Origin: Kaistella montana
GTDB taxonomy: Bacteria; Bacteroidota; Bacteroidia; Flavobacteriales; Weeksellaceae
Assembly: GCF_024436175.1 (NCBI RefSeq)
Contig: NZ_JANFQP010000001.1
Location: forward strand, 744,001-808,000
Length of the DNA stretch: 64,000 bases
Direction: 5' to 3'
The notes under the pieces are model-generated. The model saw only the letters and a list, made by a program, of their open reading frames with translations. It was not told where the DNA came from and made no database searches. Of the stretch, positions 24,150 through 32,236 are shown piece by piece. Positions within the stretch are counted from its first letter, which is position 1. The number at the start of each line of letters is the position of its first letter. Both the position numbers and the translations under genes were made by a program.

Positions 24150-24465
24150 TATTCAGTTTAGTGTGTGTATAATTCAAGGCTTTTAGTCCTAATGGTTCGT
24201 CTTTTATAATATTTCTTATTTTATCTGCCAGCCATAGAAGCTGCAACATATCTTCGTCAATTTCAAAAAAGGCACTTAGTTTTTTCAGATGCTCCCTGTT
24301 GATGGGTTTTTCATTATTTTCTACCTTGCTGATTAAAGCTCCATCAACCTCAATGACTGCACCGACTTCTCGCTGCATCAGGTTATTCTCCTCCCTTAAT
24401 TGCCGGAGCATTTCGCCAAGAGTTTGGTAATTGGTTTGGTTTTTCATTTTATGAAGTGTTTCCAT
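24139..24465 (-). CDS. XRE-family HTH regulator of the restriction operon
   Basis: A 108-residue protein with a classic Cro/CI HTH: LGEMLRQLREENNLMQREVG, then VIEVDGALISKVENNEKPIN, followed by REHLKKLSAFF. A C-terminal helical tail follows. It reads into hsdM with an 11-bp overlap, so it probably controls its own operon, as C-type regulators of restriction systems do. ATG 24463-24465 is used; a second Met (MKNQTNYQTLG) six codons later is possible. A 10-bp palindrome CCAAATTTGG (24478-24487) immediately upstream may be its operator. Confidence 0.8.
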   Translation of the reverse strand: METLHKMKNQTNYQTLGEMLRQLREENNLMQREVGAVIEVDGALISKVENNEKPINREHLKKLSAFFEIDEDMLQLLWLADKIRNIIKDEPLGLKALNYTHTKLNNEH

Positions 24466-24477
24466 TTAAGGACTTGT

Positions 24478-24487
24478 CCAAATTTGG
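24478..24487. promoter_or_regulatory. Palindrome, possible XRE operator
   Basis: CCAAATTTGG is a perfect 10-bp palindrome 13 bp before the XRE start codon, in the 52-bp spacer to the DUF3987 gene. Use as an autoregulatory site is inferred. Confidence 0.35.
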
Positions 24488-24517
24488 GTAAATATACTAA
24501 GTTTATGTTTACTTTGT

Positions 24518-26794
24518 TCATGATAATTTGACTTTTTTATAAAACCCATCTTTAATTTTCTCCAGTACATCGGGTACCAATTTACTGAGGAGATCATCTA
24601 CTGTCCGTTCTTTTAGACTTAGTTTTAAACCCTCTTCCACTGCCTGTTTTCTTTGAAATGTAGCTGGCAAAAGATCAATTAGTTTCTGTTTATTACCAGT
24701 CGGTTTGTATTTTATATTATGGTCTTCCCCTGAAAGATTATTAAACATCAACATCGAATGGTTGATGTAAGTTTTACTTAGAAGGATTGCAGAAGCAAAG
24801 TCCTGATCTGAACAGTACACTATTTTTGATGTATCGCCATCGTCGAATTTCCGACAAGCTGAGAAGAGCATACAGATCCGGAAAGTAATCAAGCCCAAAC
24901 GGTACACTACCCCAGCAGTATCATCGGTATTGAACAAAATTGTCTTGTGCAAGAGATATGCGAATTCTCTATTAAAGTTTTGCCACTGCTCTTTTGTCAG
25001 CTGCACTTCAGACGGATAATTCTCCAGCATTTCTGCCATCAACAGTACTTCGTCTGAAAGCATGCTGAAATGATCATCGAACACAATCCCATTCTCCTTT
25101 GGTGCGGGGCTTTTCCATTCAATAGGACTTCGGAAAGCATAGAACATAAAACGACTGAACAAGCCATCTTCCGCTGAGCCAATAAGGCGCGGGACCTGAG
25201 CTGGAGTACCTGACAGACAAATTGAGATTTTCGGTTCCTGAATTTCTAGCACTTCGTTTCCAGTTTTTCGTGCTACAGACACCTTCTCGTGATGGAATGA
25301 ACTCCTCATGATGGGTGAATAATTTCCCCAATCCTGTTTATGTGCGCCAGCCATTGTATCAGCTTCAGTTTCGCAGATAATTCCACTGCCGTCGTTATCG
25401 TTAATCATTTTAATCACCATTGCCTGACTCGTATTTCCCGGAATGAATATTCTTTTGAAGGGAGGTTCTTCAGGTTTCTCGGGCGGTTCCTCATCTTTTT
25501 TGAGTTTTGCGCAAGTCGCTTTATATCGTAATAATTCAGATTCATATTCTGCTCTTATTGCCTTTGACTGCTCGTTCAGTTTATTGTGGTATTTGTCTGC
25601 CAAACGTTTAGCATTTTTCAACACGCCCTTTCCATTTGCAGCAGGTGCAATTATGAATGAAAAAAGATTAGGGTACACCCTATCCTGATGGTATATACCG
25701 CTTACACCAGGAAGGCAACCGCTGAGTATGGTAATAGCACAGGTAAGGAATACATCCCGTTTCCTCGGTTCATCTTCAAATGCTTCTGCACCTTTCTTAA
25801 GGATCGATGGAAGGTTTTCATATACCAAGTCTGGGATATGCGGCATAGACATAAGTACATCCGGTGACAGAGAATCTGTGTTTAAATCTGCAGACTTTGC
25901 AAAGTCTGCAATCCCTGCAATATTTGGGGTGTTGGGATATTTGCCGAAATCACTAACGTTGTGCTCATAAACTCCTTTTACTGTTGCTTCCACTTCTTTA
26001 GCATCCAGATTAAAAGTCATCAAGATGCGTGACTGGGTAAAGTCTGCGGACAATCCGGACCTATTGCAATTACAAGCTAAAAGATGAATGTAATTGTTGC
26101 GGCTTCCATTTGCATAAGTTGCTTTTTGGTTGGTAAATTCTACAATACCATTAAAAATCTCATCATCCGTTTTCGCAAGAACTGTTTCTTTTGGAACAGC
26201 TATTTCCTGTGAAACCTGAAAAACTTCTGCATCAGTATTGTAATATGCTTCAGGATCATAAGACATGAAACATAATCGTGAACAGTCTTTTCCGGACGGA
26301 TCTACTTCTTCATTCAGCACCTGCGCATAATAATCTGCTACCTGCTGAAAAGCCAAACCATGAGCTTCAAGTTCGGTATTTACTTTAACAATGATTTTCA
26401 AACCGGTTCCACGTGGGCTTATGAATGCGGCTAAAGTGTAAGGAGCCAATGTAGCCCTGTCCTTTGCTTCCTGCAGATGGTCTGGGGAAATATCGTCGAA
26501 GTCGAGAATAACACACCGGTTGTATTCTGAAATGGCATTTATTCTCCGCTGCTCTTTAAAAACGCCAGATGCCGTAAAAGCCATAAGACTTTTTTTCAGT
26601 TTATCGGCTTCCTCTTTTCCCTTTTCGGTATTTGTTTTTCTGATTTCTTCGACCTGCTTTTTATAGCTGCCGTTTCGGATCTCGTCGATACAATCCTGAA
26701 TTGTAACATGCTTCACTATTTCGGTGAACTTGCGGAATAAGGTAACATTATGACGTACCTCTTCTTCAGCAAACAGATTATAAGTACCTTCCAT
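24518..26794 (-). CDS. BT4734/VirE-N plus DUF3987 replication-type protein
   Basis: A 758-residue two-domain protein. The N-terminal part (about 1-240) matches the BT4734/VirE_N primase-like domain: VILDFDDISP, FISPRGTGLKIIVKV, DPSGKDCSRLCFMSYDPEAY. The C-terminal part (about 300-720) is DUF3987, a helicase/ATPase-like domain: AAANGKGVLKNAKRLADKY (Walker A-like), FIPGNTSQAMVI, CETEADTM, SGTPAQVPRL. Such proteins start replication or processing in Bacteroidota integrative elements and prophage-like elements. It follows two HTH genes on the minus strand with a 12-bp gap, probably one operon. Confidence 0.8.
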   Translation of the reverse strand: MEGTYNLFAEEEVRHNVTLFRKFTEIVKHVTIQDCIDEIRNGSYKKQVEEIRKTNTEKGKEEADKLKKSLMAFTASGVFKEQRRINAISEYNRCVILDFDDISPDHLQEAKDRATLAPYTLAAFISPRGTGLKIIVKVNTELEAHGLAFQQVADYYAQVLNEEVDPSGKDCSRLCFMSYDPEAYYNTDAEVFQVSQEIAVPKETVLAKTDDEIFNGIVEFTNQKATYANGSRNNYIHLLACNCNRSGLSADFTQSRILMTFNLDAKEVEATVKGVYEHNVSDFGKYPNTPNIAGIADFAKSADLNTDSLSPDVLMSMPHIPDLVYENLPSILKKGAEAFEDEPRKRDVFLTCAITILSGCLPGVSGIYHQDRVYPNLFSFIIAPAANGKGVLKNAKRLADKYHNKLNEQSKAIRAEYESELLRYKATCAKLKKDEEPPEKPEEPPFKRIFIPGNTSQAMVIKMINDNDGSGIICETEADTMAGAHKQDWGNYSPIMRSSFHHEKVSVARKTGNEVLEIQEPKISICLSGTPAQVPRLIGSAEDGLFSRFMFYAFRSPIEWKSPAPKENGIVFDDHFSMLSDEVLLMAEMLENYPSEVQLTKEQWQNFNREFAYLLHKTILFNTDDTAGVVYRLGLITFRICMLFSACRKFDDGDTSKIVYCSDQDFASAILLSKTYINHSMLMFNNLSGEDHNIKYKPTGNKQKLIDLLPATFQRKQAVEEGLKLSLKERTVDDLLSKLVPDVLEKIKDGFYKKVKLS

Positions 26795-26806
26795 CAGTTT
26801 TCGGTG

Positions 26807-27100
26807 TTAGGTTGCAGATTTGGATGAGCCTGCCTGAACTTTGTATTTTTGGAGTAAGTCCAAAACATCGGCAAGCCTGTAATAGATTTTATTGCCCACC
26901 TGCGAGTATGAGATCATCTCTTCGGTTCGCCAATAAGCAGCGGTTCTTTTGCTTACATTCATAATATTGAGAAACTCCTGATTGTCGTACCAAATTTCTT
27001 CAGGCTGTGTTCTCTGGCTTTGCTTCAATTCTAAGGAAATCCGATCTAATCTGTTGAGAATCTCCTTTACCTCTTCTTCGGAAAATCTATAGAAACTCAT
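26807..27100 (-). CDS. Small HTH protein (excisionase-type)
   Basis: A 97-residue protein with an N-terminal coiled part (EEEVKEILNRLDRISLELKQ) and a winged-helix/MerR-like HTH: NQEFLNIMNVSKRTAAYWR, EEMISYSQVGNKIYYRLADV. This is the helix_turn_helix_17-type domain of excisionases and plasmid regulators. It overlaps the previous HTH gene by 4 bp. Role: probably a recombination directionality factor or regulator for the element; target unknown. Confidence 0.75.
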   Translation of the reverse strand: MSFYRFSEEEVKEILNRLDRISLELKQSQRTQPEEIWYDNQEFLNIMNVSKRTAAYWRTEEMISYSQVGNKIYYRLADVLDLLQKYKVQAGSSKSAT

Positions 27101-27399
27101 GATCTGCGTTTATTTCGGATTAGGTAATTTGCTGCAGCTGTTTCAATATCCTCGGCGGTTTCCTGCCGGTTTCGCATTAACCATTCATCAATTTCCTGGC
27201 GACGGAAATAGAGTTTTTTCCCCTGTGGGCAAAAATGCGGGATCTGTTTTTGGGAAGTTAGTTTGTAGAGGTGCGATGCGCTAATGTCTAAATATTTGCA
27301 TGCATCGTTGAAGTTGATTACTTCTTTTTGAAGAAGGTTTTGCTCGTCGATTTTCTGTTCGATCTGACTGAGCTTTTGTAAGATTTGTTCTGCTTCCAT
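27097..27399 (-). CDS. Small HTH protein (excisionase-type)
   Basis: A 100-residue protein. After a coiled N-terminus (LQKLSQIEQKIDEQNLLQKE) comes an excisionase-like HTH: NFNDACKYLDISASHLYKLT, IPHFCPQGKKLYFRRQEIDE. It is the first gene of the HTH-HTH-DUF3987 operon and is preceded by a strong palindrome. Such paired HTH proteins are common in Bacteroidota mobile elements, where they control excision and replication genes. Confidence 0.75.
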   Translation of the reverse strand: MEAEQILQKLSQIEQKIDEQNLLQKEVINFNDACKYLDISASHLYKLTSQKQIPHFCPQGKKLYFRRQEIDEWLMRNRQETAEDIETAAANYLIRNKRRS

Positions 27400-27476
27400 T
27401 TTTTTGGGTTTAATTGGTTAAACTTGAAATCTGGAAGCAAAGTAATGCAGGATATGAAGGCTGCGGTAGTTGCAGA

Positions 27477-27490
27477 GGGTTGCGCAACCC
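27477..27490. promoter_or_regulatory. Perfect palindrome upstream of the HTH operon
   Basis: GGGTTGCGCAACCC is a perfect 14-bp palindrome. An outer pairing CAGAGG (27473-27478)/CCTCTG (27501-27506) overlaps its edge, giving alternative hairpins. It lies about 80 bp before the first HTH gene and after the end of the RteC-like gene. It could be an operator or a terminator/attenuator. Confidence 0.45.
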
Positions 27491-27520
27491 CATGAAAAAA
27501 CCTCTGTTTATAGGGGTTTA

Positions 27521-28297
27521 TCACAATAAATTTTCTTTGTCTTTTTTTGCTTTTTGCATGAAGTGGGTGAATTTTTCCTGCCAGAAATCTACTGCATTAA
27601 AGTCGGGAGTGTCGAACGCATTTTTTATTGAATTGGCGCTGATGTCTTCTTTCTGTTTTGAGGAAAAGCTTTCAGAAATGAAATTAAAGATGTCGGTTTT
27701 CTGGCGGGCTTCGATAATCCCTTCGTCATGTAGTGCGCGGAACAGATAGGCAATTTCTTTTACCGTGAGGTTGGTTTTGAGTTTTTGTTTTGGCTGCGGG
27801 TTGTTCTGTATACTGAAATCGGCGAAGGAACCGAGATACCCTTTTTTGAAATCATCAAGGGCCTGTTTTGTCGCTTCTTCAAAAAGGTGAAAGTGTTTTT
27901 CGTACCATTTGAATACGTGAGTAAAATATTTAGTCTCGTACTCTGACATTTTTGAATGATGATCGGGTTCCGGATTAGGATACCAATAGTCCTTATAATA
28001 CTGTTCTTTCAGTGCTTCAAATCGTAATGCGGGATTATGGGTTTTGAACTGACTTAAGGAAACCGTAAGGTATTTATTGATTTCGTTGTTATTGAGGTGC
28101 TGAGTCCGCTTGTAAATAGTTTGCACAAACTCGCTTAATAATGGACCTTCCATAAACCTTTTGAAATAGTGAGGATCAAAAGTGTTTTCTAGCCAGAAAT
28201 CATTTAATTTTCTTTTATACTCCACCGCTTCTATTGAAACTCTGAGTTCTAGTTCTTCTACTAAATAAATGTGAGGTGCTTCCATTATTTTTTCCAT
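27521..28297 (-). CDS. RteC-like domain protein, copy 2
   Basis: A 258-residue protein. The C-terminal third (LTVKEIAYLFRALHDEGI, KTDIFNFISESFSSKQKED, SANSIKNAFDTPDF) resembles both its upstream neighbour and, more loosely, the C-terminal DNA-binding domain of RteC, a regulator of CTnDOT excision genes. The N-terminal part is helical and unassigned. It overlaps the first copy by 13 bp and ends the xis-int-RteC-like transcript. Confidence 0.6.
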   Translation of the reverse strand: MEKIMEAPHIYLVEELELRVSIEAVEYKRKLNDFWLENTFDPHYFKRFMEGPLLSEFVQTIYKRTQHLNNNEINKYLTVSLSQFKTHNPALRFEALKEQYYKDYWYPNPEPDHHSKMSEYETKYFTHVFKWYEKHFHLFEEATKQALDDFKKGYLGSFADFSIQNNPQPKQKLKTNLTVKEIAYLFRALHDEGIIEARQKTDIFNFISESFSSKQKEDISANSIKNAFDTPDFNAVDFWQEKFTHFMQKAKKDKENLL

Positions 28298-28974
28298 TCT
28301 ATTTTATCACTGTCTCTGTGCGCTTTGGTCAACTGTAACATCTGCAGGAGATCTTCGCGGATTTTTTCTATTGTTGCCGGTGATGGATCATAGCTTTTGT
28401 TCCGGATGCTATTTGATGAGATTTGCTTTTTGTCTTTGCTTTGGAAACTGGAAGCGATAAAGTCAAAAAATTTAGTTTTCTGATTTTTATCCAGGATAAA
28501 TATTCCCTGCTCAATGGAAAGTTTAAAAAAATAGGCAAGTTCTTCGACGGTGTAGCTGGATTTGAAAGACGCTTTAGGACTTGGATCCTGGGCTGTTTCA
28601 AATGAGAAATTATTGATCACGGATAATAATTCGTCGATGTATTTAATCTTTAGATTATTGATTTCAAGTATTTGCTCCGGTTCGATAATACCTTCAAAAT
28701 TTTCGTTTGCAACATCGAACTTTAAACCAAAGTCTGCTTCAGCAAGATCTTCTCTGCTTGTTTCCAACTTAGATTTTATTCTATTAATGGCAATGTCTTC
28801 ACCATTGATAAACATCGTGAAAATATGCTTTTTCAATTCTGCGATTTCGTTAAACAGATTCTGATTGACTTCGTCATAATCTTTTAACTGAATGGTTTTG
28901 TTATCGACATCGACGATGAAATCCAGATTGTGGTTTTTGAAAATATATTCTACCAAAGCATTGTGTCTATCCAT
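28285..28974 (-). CDS. RteC-like domain protein, copy 1
   Basis: A 229-residue paralogue of the next gene. Shared C-terminal features are YTVEELAYFFKLSIEQGI, KTKFFDFIASSFQSKDKKQ, and SSNSIRNKSYDPSPAT. The N-terminal half (about 110 residues) is acidic and helical, with no other known domain. It begins 10 bp after the integrase gene. Two such proteins next to an integrase is typical of Bacteroidota elements; they may control excision. The resemblance to RteC is judged by eye. Confidence 0.6.
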   Translation of the reverse strand: MDRHNALVEYIFKNHNLDFIVDVDNKTIQLKDYDEVNQNLFNEIAELKKHIFTMFINGEDIAINRIKSKLETSREDLAEADFGLKFDVANENFEGIIEPEQILEINNLKIKYIDELLSVINNFSFETAQDPSPKASFKSSYTVEELAYFFKLSIEQGIFILDKNQKTKFFDFIASSFQSKDKKQISSNSIRNKSYDPSPATIEKIREDLLQMLQLTKAHRDSDKIEWKK

Positions 28975-28984
28975 CGGTATTCAC

Positions 28985-30091
28985 TTATAAGTTTATTTTA
29001 ATTTTATTGGCTGCCGCGACTTTTTTCTCATTGATCACCTTTGCATAAATCTCGGTCGTTGATAGATTCTTATGGCCCAGAAGTTTTGAGACCGTGTAAA
29101 TGTCGGTACCCAAAGAAATCTGCAGCGTAGCATAGGTATGCCTGGCGCAATGGAAGGTTATATGCTTGTGAATCCCCGCATCAGTCAGCCAATCTTTGAG
29201 ATAGGTTTTGTTCCAGTTTCCGTACTGTAGCCCTGAGAATACTTTTACATCCGGCGCTTTCTGTTCCCCTAAAAGCGCTCTTGCTTCCTCAGCAATCGGC
29301 AATGTTTCCGCTCCGCTCGTTTTCTTTTGGCGGAACCGGATAAAATTACCTAAATTTTCTGAATGCTGGATTTCGGACCATTTGAGTTTTTCGATGTCGG
29401 ACCACCTTAAACCCGTAAGGCAGGAAAATAAAAACATCTTTTTCAGGGTTTCATTCCTGCAATGGGTGTTTGCTAATTTCTGAACTTCTTCCAGGGTAAG
29501 GAATTCACGCTGCACATCGTCCTGCCTGAAAGGCTCGACATAATCTGCGGGGTTTGACTGCAAGAGTCCTTCTTTTACCGCCTGTTTCAGTGCTGCACGT
29601 AGTTTGTTGAAATAGTTGTATTTGGTGTTTAAGGAAATCGGTTCGCCAGTTTTGGTTTTGGCTTGGGTATTTAGGTAATCTTTAAATCCTTGTACCCATT
29701 CACGGTTAAGTCGCTCGAAACTTACCTCTTTGGGGTCGTATTCTTTCAGCATGATCCGTACAGCATTCCAGTTTCCATAGTTTCCGAGACTTTCGTTTTT
29801 CTTTTCTGTTAAGACATCAAAGAATTCATAGAATTTACCTTTCTGCTTTTCTTTATCGCGGAATCCAAAAACTTTGTTCTGAGCTTCAAGATGTTTTTTG
29901 CTTCGAATATGTTCTGCCAGATCGAGGATCTTTTTGTTTTCGTCTTTCTGTGCTTTGCTTAAAGAACCTTTTTCCGGGGGTGGCGTCAGATACAGACCTA
30001 AATACTCATATTCCCTTTTTCCTTTGTCATAGATATCCAGATAAAGAGAAATTTTATTTCCTTTCTTGCGTTGCCTTAATGTTACTTTCAT
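28985..30091 (-). CDS. int: Tyrosine recombinase (integrase)
   Basis: A 368-residue site-specific integrase. It has an arm-binding N-terminal beta domain (about 1-80), a SAM-like core-binding domain (about 100-190) and a catalytic domain with Arg229 (TGLRWSD), HCAR at 314-317, His340 (LLGHKN) and Tyr349 (EIYAKV). It is expected to integrate and excise the island at the mnmE 3' end next door. It overlaps the excisionase-like gene upstream by 4 bp. Confidence 0.92.
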   Translation of the reverse strand: MKVTLRQRKKGNKISLYLDIYDKGKREYEYLGLYLTPPPEKGSLSKAQKDENKKILDLAEHIRSKKHLEAQNKVFGFRDKEKQKGKFYEFFDVLTEKKNESLGNYGNWNAVRIMLKEYDPKEVSFERLNREWVQGFKDYLNTQAKTKTGEPISLNTKYNYFNKLRAALKQAVKEGLLQSNPADYVEPFRQDDVQREFLTLEEVQKLANTHCRNETLKKMFLFSCLTGLRWSDIEKLKWSEIQHSENLGNFIRFRQKKTSGAETLPIAEEARALLGEQKAPDVKVFSGLQYGNWNKTYLKDWLTDAGIHKHITFHCARHTYATLQISLGTDIYTVSKLLGHKNLSTTEIYAKVINEKKVAAANKIKINL

Positions 30092-30489
30092 TTTCCATCA
30101 GTTTTAAAAAGGTTATCTATTTCGGATCGTTGTATAATTGTTCTGCGGCCAAGTTTGGCTGCATTCAGAACGTTTCTTTGCACGAGTCTTTGAATGGTCC
30201 ACCGGCTTGCTCCAAGAAGCTCTGCTGCTTCCTGAACACTTAGGAATTCTTTGTTTTTGAGATTGAATACAGGTTGAAGGGTTTGCAGACTTTGCAAAGT
30301 TTGCGGTTTTGCATCATTTGCAGTATTAATCTGTTCAGTGAGTGCCTGCTGAATCTTTTCTTCTTTCTTCCGCAGTTTGTAGGCGCGTTTCGCACAGTTG
30401 TCTCCACAATATCTTGTGGTGGTCGTCTGTGCTACAAATGCCTGCCCGCAATGCTGACAGTGTTTTGGAATTTGGATTCTGGTTTTCAT
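30088..30489 (-). CDS. Excisionase-like HTH protein with zinc-finger-like motif
   Basis: A 133-residue protein. N-terminal CQHCG-x12-CGDNC (Cys2-Cys2) resembles a small zinc ribbon; the middle is Lys/Gln-rich; the C-terminus is an excisionase HTH (FLSVQEAAELLGASRWTIQR, LGRRTIIQRSEIDNLF). The start chosen is the ATG at 30487-30489 (MKTRIQIP), because the frame extension upstream covers the GCAACAAAT repeat region and lacks conservation. It overlaps int by 4 bp; its product probably steers the recombinase toward excision. Confidence 0.75.
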   Translation of the reverse strand: MKTRIQIPKHCQHCGQAFVAQTTTTRYCGDNCAKRAYKLRKKEEKIQQALTEQINTANDAKPQTLQSLQTLQPVFNLKNKEFLSVQEAAELLGASRWTIQRLVQRNVLNAAKLGRRTIIQRSEIDNLFKTDGK

Positions 30490-30570
30490 CTTGGTGCCAG
30501 ATGGTGCTGTTTGTAGCTGTGTGGTGCTGCATGGTGCAGGAACTCGCCACTTTGAATTTGTTATGCTTTT

Positions 30571-30643
30571 GGGCAACAAATTTGTTGCTTGAGCAACATC
30601 TGGGCAACAAATATACACGAAAAAACACTACCAGGCAACAAAT
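30571..30643. repeat. Putative integrase arm-type repeats, right end
   Basis: GGGCAACAAAT at 30571-30581 and 30602-30612, AGGCAACAAAT at 30633-30643, and an inverted copy ATTTGTTGCT at 30580-30589 that creates the palindrome GCAACAAATTTGTTGC; a weaker GAGCAACATC is at 30591-30600. The same word occurs at the opposite island end (2520-2540). Integrase arm binding is the likely use. Confidence 0.6.
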
Positions 30644-30707
30644 AATAGAAGAATCTTAATTTTTAACTACTACAAAGACAAGCGGTTAGAAAATAAGAGA
30701 AGGGTAA

Positions 30708-30725
30708 CTATTTGCCGATACAAAA
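30708..30725 (-). repeat. Proximal attachment-site core at the mnmE 3' end
   Basis: CTATTTGCCGATACAAAA is the mnmE C-terminal FCIGK-stop coding end. It matches the distal copy at 2465-2482 at 15 of 18 positions (mismatches at positions 1, 7 and 16), which defines the island as about 28.2 kb. Confidence 0.8.
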
Positions 30726-32093
30726 CTTAGAAAAAATATTTCCTAAAACTTCATCGTTGGTGAATTCACCGGAGATTTCGCCGAGGTATTCGAGGGCGTT
30801 GCGAAGTTCATAGGCCAAGAGTTCGGTGGAGATTTTGGTGTGTACCGCTTCTTCTACTTTCTGAACGGATTCCAGGGATTTTTGCAAGGCCTGAAAGTGT
30901 CGCTGATTGGTAATTACCACATTGTTTTCTTCGGTTTTGAGCTCTTCAACGTAAGAGGAAAGCTCGTTTTTCAGATCTTGGAGGTTTTGGTTTTCGAGTG
31001 CTGATATTTTGATGAAATCAAATTCTTGTGGAATTTCTTTTCTTAGCAAAGCTTCCATTTTTTCGTGTTGTGATGGTATTACTTCATCAATTTTGGTCGC
31101 GCAAATGATGAGTTTTAAATCGTCACGAAGCAACGGCTTAATCATCAATAAATCTTCGGTAAAATCATTGGTTGCCGAATCGATGAGGTAAATCAGGATT
31201 TCCGCCTGCTCCACTTTTTCAATGGCTTTTTTCACCCCAATTTTCTCGATTTCATCGGTAGTTTCCCTTAAACCAGCGGTATCAATCAGCCGGAAAGCAT
31301 TTCCTTTAATGTGCAACAATTCTTCGATCGTGTCGCGGGTAGTTCCTGCGATATTGCTTACAATCGCGCGTTCTTCTTTGAGTAAAGCATTGAGCAAAGT
31401 AGATTTTCCGGCATTGGGTTTTCCTAAAATCGCCACCGCTACTCCATTTTTCACTGCATTTCCGTACTGGAAGCTTTCGATCAACGATCTTAATTTTTCT
31501 TCAATTCTTTTTAAAAGTCCGATCAGCGCTGTTCTATCGGCAAATTCAACATCTTCTTCCGCAAAGTCGAGTTCGAGTTCAATTAATGAAACAAAATTGA
31601 GCAAATCGGTTCTTAGGATTGAAATTTCATTGGTAATTCCACCTTTCAATTGATTGATCGCTACTTTTCGGGAAGCTTCATTTTCACTGGCAATCATATC
31701 GGCAATCGCTTCTGCTTGTGAAAGATCAATTCTTCCGTTCATGAACGCACGCATCGTAAATTCGCCGGCTTTCGCCATTCTCGCTCCGTTTTTAATTAAA
31801 ACTTCCAATATTCTTTTCCCAATAAAAGGCGAACCATGGAAGGAAATTTCAACCACATTTTCGGTAGTGAAAGTCTTTGGAGCCAAAAAAACAGAAACCA
31901 TAATCTCATCGATGATTTCTTCGCCATCCACGATGTAACCGTAATGTACGGTGTGGCTTTTCTGTTTTTCGAGGTTTTTACCTTTGAATGATTTTTGAGC
32001 AATACTTACCGCTTCATCCCCAGAAAGACGGATGATTCCGAGTGCTCCAATTCCGTTGGCAGTCGCCAATGCGCAAATCGTGTCTTTGTTCAT
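30708..32093 (-). CDS. mnmE: tRNA modification GTPase MnmE (TrmE)
   Basis: A 461-residue GTPase that, with MnmG, makes the 5-carboxymethylaminomethyl group on wobble U34 of tRNAs. The N-terminal tetrahydrofolate-binding domain (about 1-120) precedes a helical domain and an inserted G domain: GKPNAGKSTLLN (G1), TTRDT (G2), DTAG (G3), and TKID in place of NKxD (G4). The C-terminus is FCIGK, whose Cys is essential for modification. The gene is complete; the island begins exactly at its stop codon. The TKID variant is a conservative change at a GTP-specificity motif. Confidence 0.95.
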   Translation of the reverse strand: MNKDTICALATANGIGALGIIRLSGDEAVSIAQKSFKGKNLEKQKSHTVHYGYIVDGEEIIDEIMVSVFLAPKTFTTENVVEISFHGSPFIGKRILEVLIKNGARMAKAGEFTMRAFMNGRIDLSQAEAIADMIASENEASRKVAINQLKGGITNEISILRTDLLNFVSLIELELDFAEEDVEFADRTALIGLLKRIEEKLRSLIESFQYGNAVKNGVAVAILGKPNAGKSTLLNALLKEERAIVSNIAGTTRDTIEELLHIKGNAFRLIDTAGLRETTDEIEKIGVKKAIEKVEQAEILIYLIDSATNDFTEDLLMIKPLLRDDLKLIICATKIDEVIPSQHEKMEALLRKEIPQEFDFIKISALENQNLQDLKNELSSYVEELKTEENNVVITNQRHFQALQKSLESVQKVEEAVHTKISTELLAYELRNALEYLGEISGEFTNDEVLGNIFSKFCIGK

Positions 32094-32097
32094 GGTG

Positions 32098-32105
32098 CAA
32101 ATTTA
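32098..32105 (-). promoter_or_regulatory. -7 box TAAATTTG before mnmE
   Basis: TAAATTTG on the minus strand, 4 bases before the mnmE ATG; it matches TAnnTTTG. No convincing -33 box was seen. Confidence 0.45.
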
Positions 32106-32185
32106 AGCAAAACTTCCCGACCTGTTTCTTTCTATTGCGAAGGTTTATTTCTGATGAGATTTTTCTTTAACCATCATTATTTGAA

Positions 32186-32216
32186 AATAAAAAAAGTGCA
32201 ACGATTGCTGCACTTT
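32186..32216 (-). terminator. Terminator after pepP
   Basis: AAAGTGCA (32193-32200) pairs perfectly with TGCACTTT (32209-32216). On the minus strand the stem is followed by a T-rich run. It separates pepP from mnmE. Confidence 0.7.
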
Positions 32217-32236
32217 CAAGATAATTTAAAATTTAA

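Noticed and set aside
30490-30618. Longer start for the excisionase-like gene
   Set aside because: The extension would be encoded by the GCAACAAAT repeat region and lacks conserved character.
2585-30618. A full conjugative element (ICE)
   Set aside because: No relaxase, coupling protein or Tra/Mob gene was found among the island genes; at most it is mobilisable.
30571-30643. CRISPR-like array at the GCAACAAAT repeats
   Set aside because: The repeats are only about 11 bp, irregularly spaced and partly inverted, and no cas gene is near.
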